Of a stretch of DNA of 64,000 nt, positions 61,176 to 64,000 are shown one piece after another. Origin of the DNA: an uncultured Allomuricauda sp. (lineage in GTDB: Bacteria; Bacteroidota; Bacteroidia; Flavobacteriales; Flavobacteriaceae). The stretch covers positions 1,302,001 to 1,366,000 of the forward strand of contig NZ_CANMOO010000001.1 of the NCBI RefSeq assembly GCF_947499585.1, in the 5' to 3' direction. The position numbers and the translations under genes are program-made. Below the pieces are notes generated by a model. It saw only the letters and a program-made list of their open reading frames with translations. It made no database searches and was not told where the DNA came from. Position 1 is the first letter of the stretch. Every line of letters begins with the position of its first letter.

Positions 61176-62432
61176 CTAAAACTTACGCTCAGGAGCGAAA
61201 GGAGCAATTTCCATAGAAAGTTTTTTCTCAGAAATCATCTCAGATATCAATTTACCTGTTGCTGGTCCCAGACTCCAACCCATCATTGCATGCCCAGTTG
61301 CAAATATTAGGTTTTCATACTCTTTTGATTTTCCTATATAAGGCAATCCATCCGGAGTAACTGGTCTTAACCCGCATTGTGCATTGCTTTTGTCTTCTTC
61401 GGAAATCTTAAGTCCTTTGTAATATCCCTCTGCGCCCTTAGCAATGGCTTCAACCCGTTCTTTTCTTATAATATTGTTGATGCCCGAAAACTCCATGGTA
61501 CCTGCAAAGCGAGTGAATCCGTTCATAGGGGTAACAGCCATCTTCGCTTCCATTAAAACGGCGGGCATAGAGATATTTGTAGAAGCGGCTACGTTTATAC
61601 GATACCCTTTACCTGCTTGCAAAGGCAGTTTAACATTCAACTTTTTTGAAAGATGGGAAGTCCAAGAACCCGCTGCAAAAACAACCTCGTCTGGTTTATA
61701 AGTCCCTTTGCTCGTTTTTACTTCCGCTATTCTGTCTCCATTAATAACAATATCTAAAACTTCTTCATTTTTATTGATTGCAACTCCTTGTTTTGGCAAA
61801 AATTCCAACATTCTCTCCATAAACTGGGTTGGAGTTGTATGCCTATCACATTCATAATGGAAGGCTCCAAGAGCATTAAGTTCTATATTCGGTTCCATTT
61901 TTCGCAAACCATTGGCATCTAAATCATTGACTTCTAAACCTAAATCGCCTGCCCGTTTTGCAACCTCCATTTCATGATTTCTTTCTTTCTCAGTCTGATA
62001 AATCATTAACAGCCCTTTTCGCTCCAGTTGAAAATCTCCCAAATCTCCTGAAGCTTTTATGCCTTCAAAAAGGTCTCTGCTGAGAAGATTAATATCCATA
62101 ATTACCGGCATAGCTTTTTCTACCTTGGCTTTAGTGGATGACTTTTTAAAGTACCAGGACCATTTCATGAATTCCATATCAAGTCTGGGTTTTATATAAA
62201 AAGGGCTGGAAGAGTCAAACATATACTTGATTCCTTTTGAAATCATGCCCGGAGAGGCCAATGGAATGATATGACTTGGCGTTATATAACCTGCATTAAC
62301 AAAAGAGGCTCCAGAGGATATATCAGATTTATCCAAAACAGTAACCTGATGTCCTTCCTTCTGCAAAAAATAAGCAGTTGAAAGGCCCACTATGCCCCCA
62401 CCTATTACGATAACATTTTTATTAGCACCCAT
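61176..62432 (-). CDS. FAD-dependent D-amino-acid (hydroxy-D-proline) dehydrogenase
   Basis: A 418-residue DAO/DadA-family flavoprotein. The ADP-binding motif VIVIGGGIVGLSTAYFLQKEG is at the N-terminus, GKGYRINV and CGLRPVTPDGLPYIG belong to the substrate/FAD-binding part, and NLIFATGHAMMGWSLGP is near the end. Next to a 4-hydroxyproline epimerase and a DapA-like deaminase, it probably oxidises cis-4-hydroxy-D-proline. D-alanine or sarcosine oxidation is possible on sequence alone. It follows the epimerase by one base. Confidence 0.85.
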   Translation of the reverse strand: MGANKNVIVIGGGIVGLSTAYFLQKEGHQVTVLDKSDISSGASFVNAGYITPSHIIPLASPGMISKGIKYMFDSSSPFYIKPRLDMEFMKWSWYFKKSSTKAKVEKAMPVIMDINLLSRDLFEGIKASGDLGDFQLERKGLLMIYQTEKERNHEMEVAKRAGDLGLEVNDLDANGLRKMEPNIELNALGAFHYECDRHTTPTQFMERMLEFLPKQGVAINKNEEVLDIVINGDRIAEVKTSKGTYKPDEVVFAAGSWTSHLSKKLNVKLPLQAGKGYRINVAASTNISMPAVLMEAKMAVTPMNGFTRFAGTMEFSGINNIIRKERVEAIAKGAEGYYKGLKISEEDKSNAQCGLRPVTPDGLPYIGKSKEYENLIFATGHAMMGWSLGPATGKLISEMISEKKLSMEIAPFAPERKF

Positions 62433-62433
62433 A

Positions 62434-63444
62434 TTAAATCACCTGAAATCCATGCGCGTATGGATCATCATCTGTATCAATTGTAATTGTATTTCTGCCA
62501 TATATCTTGGCCCACCCTTGAACACTGGGTATAATGGCTTTTTTGTTGTTGAGAAAAGTTTCCTTTTCCACTTTCCCAACAAATTTAGAGCCTATAAAAC
62601 TTTCATGCACATATTCTTGGCCCAAGTTTAACAGTCCCTTTCCATTTAGTTGTGCCATACGGGCGGAAGTGCCTGTGCCACAAGGAGATCTATCTATAGC
62701 CTTTTCCCCATAAAAAACGGCATTTCTGCCAGATGAGTTTTCATCAATTGGTTCGCCTGTCCAAAGTATATGGGATACATGATTGATATTCGAATTTTCG
62801 GGATGTATAAACTCACCTGAATATTCTTTGTTAATTTTTGTTCTAATTTCTTGAGAAAATTGAATCAGCTCACTCGCTGTAAAATCTTGGATTCCTGAGA
62901 AATTTGACTGCGGGTCTACGATAGCATAAAAGTTTCCTCCAAAACCAACATCAAAAGTTAATTCTCCCAATACGCTACTTTCAACTTTTAGTTTTTCAGC
63001 TGCCAAGTAACTTTTTACATTGGTCAACTTTACCCACTCTACTTTCTCTCTAGGCTTGTGATAATCAATTTCAACCAAACCTGCAGGTGTTTCCAACTTT
63101 ACTTTTCCTGGTACTTTGGGTTTAATCAACCCTTCCTCTAAGGCAATGGTCATCGTCCCTATGGTTCCATGTCCACACATTGGCAAACAACCGCTGGTTT
63201 CTATAAAAAGAACTGCGATATCGTTTTCAGGATTATGAGGTGGATATAGTATACTGCCGCTCATCATGTCATGCCCTCTTGGCTCAAACATTAAACCGGT
63301 GCGAATCCAATCAAACTCTTTCATGAAATGCTGTCGCTTTTCCTCCATGGTACTCCCTTCAAGCTTAGGACCGCCTTCTACTACAAGTCGAACAGGATTT
63401 CCGCAGGTATGTGCATCAATACACTTGAATATGTGCGTACTCAT
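62434..63444 (-). CDS. 4-Hydroxyproline 2-epimerase
   Basis: A 336-residue proline-racemase-family protein with the paired catalytic cysteines C90 (LPMCGHGTIG) and C255 (SPCGTGTSA). Two cysteines, rather than the Cys/Thr pair, indicate an epimerase/racemase and not a dehydratase. Between a D-amino-acid dehydrogenase and a DapA-like enzyme, it fits trans-4-hydroxy-L-proline epimerase. Its start codon directly abuts the stop codon of the upstream gene. Confidence 0.9.
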   Translation of the reverse strand: MSTHIFKCIDAHTCGNPVRLVVEGGPKLEGSTMEEKRQHFMKEFDWIRTGLMFEPRGHDMMSGSILYPPHNPENDIAVLFIETSGCLPMCGHGTIGTMTIALEEGLIKPKVPGKVKLETPAGLVEIDYHKPREKVEWVKLTNVKSYLAAEKLKVESSVLGELTFDVGFGGNFYAIVDPQSNFSGIQDFTASELIQFSQEIRTKINKEYSGEFIHPENSNINHVSHILWTGEPIDENSSGRNAVFYGEKAIDRSPCGTGTSARMAQLNGKGLLNLGQEYVHESFIGSKFVGKVEKETFLNNKKAIIPSVQGWAKIYGRNTITIDTDDDPYAHGFQVI

Positions 63445-64000
63445 TTAGAACACGGGGATTTGAGGTCTGGTCTTTACTCCTTGATCAATAATAGCAAGTA
63501 CTCTATCACGTTCTTTGCCTTGAAGTGGTAACCTAGGCAGACGAACATTCTCGGTTCCTATACCAGTAGCTACTTCCGCCAGTTTTATATTCTGAACCAA
63601 CTGCGGATTAATGTCCAACTCCAACAAAGGCATAAACCAACGGTAAATAGCTGTAGCTTCTTCCACTCTACCAGCTTTTACCAATTCATAAATGGCAACG
63701 GTTTCTCTTGGAAAAGCGCATACCAAGCCTGCTACCCAGCCATCTGAGCCCATTAGTAAACTTTCCATTGCCAAAGTATCAACCCCACAAAGGATTTTTA
63801 ATCTTTCGCCAAACCTATTTTTAATACGTGTTATGTTCGTGATATCTCTGGTAGATTCTTTAACTGCTTGTATGTTGTCATATTCCAATAATTCATCAAA
63901 CATATCTAGGGTGACTTCAATTTTATAATCCACAGGGTTGTTGTACACCATAATTGGTAATGAAGTACTTTGGGCAACCGCTTTAAAATAAGCCATTGTT
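63445..64000 (-). CDS. DapA-superfamily lyase, candidate 1-pyrroline-4-hydroxy-2-carboxylate deaminase (5'-truncated)
   Basis: The C-terminal 184 or so residues of a class I aldolase of the dihydrodipicolinate synthase family; the N-terminus lies beyond the window edge. The catalytic tyrosine is in PIMVYNNPVDY and the Schiff-base lysine in AVKEST. LCGVDTLAMESLLMGSDGWVAG follows. In hydroxyproline operons this family deaminates 1-pyrroline-4-hydroxy-2-carboxylate to 2-oxoglutarate semialdehyde. On sequence alone another DapA-family activity is possible. Confidence 0.85.
   Translation of the reverse strand, partial: TMAYFKAVAQSTSLPIMVYNNPVDYKIEVTLDMFDELLEYDNIQAVKESTRDITNITRIKNRFGERLKILCGVDTLAMESLLMGSDGWVAGLVCAFPRETVAIYELVKAGRVEEATAIYRWFMPLLELDINPQLVQNIKLAEVATGIGTENVRLPRLPLQGKERDRVLAIIDQGVKTRPQIPVF

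Noticed and set aside
1..64000. tRNA, rRNA, CRISPR arrays, transposases, integrases and known riboswitches
   Set aside because: None was recognised on reading both strands. A covariance-model search was not possible here, so small RNAs could have been missed.

Overview
The window looks like chromosomal DNA of a marine member of the Flavobacteriaceae (Bacteroidota). It is AT-rich, and several genes carry the Bacteroidota promoter box TAnnTTTG. It encodes TonB-linked outer-membrane proteins, a complete-looking part of the menaquinone pathway, and small families typical of the group (DUF4834, DUF2853, CvfB, a CAL67264-like membrane peptide). No rRNA, tRNA, CRISPR array, transposase or integrase was recognised. 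Assignments come from reading the sequence only; no database search was possible.

Layout. 1-2.1 kb: end of a uvrA gene, a Crp/Fnr regulator and a membrane protein. 2.2-3.6 kb: a very basic secreted protein behind a sigma-54-like promoter. 3.6-9.1 kb (minus): a surface-polysaccharide operon of flippase, glycosyltransferase, YfhO protein and DUF4834. 9.1-16 kb: an outer-membrane transporter-like protein, then three genes that fit sulfonolipid (capnine-type) synthesis (GNAT N-acyltransferase, alpha-oxoamine synthase, cysteine/cysteate synthase fold) and an oligopeptidase B lipoprotein. 16-24.5 kb: ybaB, threonine aldolase, a zinc metalloprotease, prfB with its programmed frameshift, arsC, and a second sigma-54-like promoter before a secreted protein plus TonB receptor pair.

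24.8-29.8 kb is the most unusual part. Four minus-strand genes (outer-membrane barrel, SIR2-like NADase, unknown protein, membrane-anchored HerA-type ATPase) are each bounded by complementary end sequences. They are separated by related imperfect palindromes. This resembles integron gene cassettes with attC sites, but without an integrase. Two of the four genes belong to families used in phage defence.

30-38.8 kb: fumC, a coiled-coil membrane protein, a metallo-beta-lactamase-fold lipoprotein, ettA, an oxidoreductase and an acyl-CoA carboxylase beta subunit. 38.8-44.8 kb: three tandem paralogues that combine a CarboxypepD_reg-like/TonB-plug region with a TPR-like segment and a DUF2135-like C-terminus, but have no beta-barrel. 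One of them also has a von Willebrand A-like N-terminus.

46-59 kb: menaquinone genes (menE, menC, menA, menD, menF, a menI candidate) interleaved with a CAAX-type protease, a histidine kinase/LytTR regulator pair, cvfB and a SPOR-like protein; menB is not in the window. 59-64 kb: a hydrolase, a VOC protein, a secreted protein of unknown function, and the start of a hydroxyproline-degradation operon that runs off the right edge.
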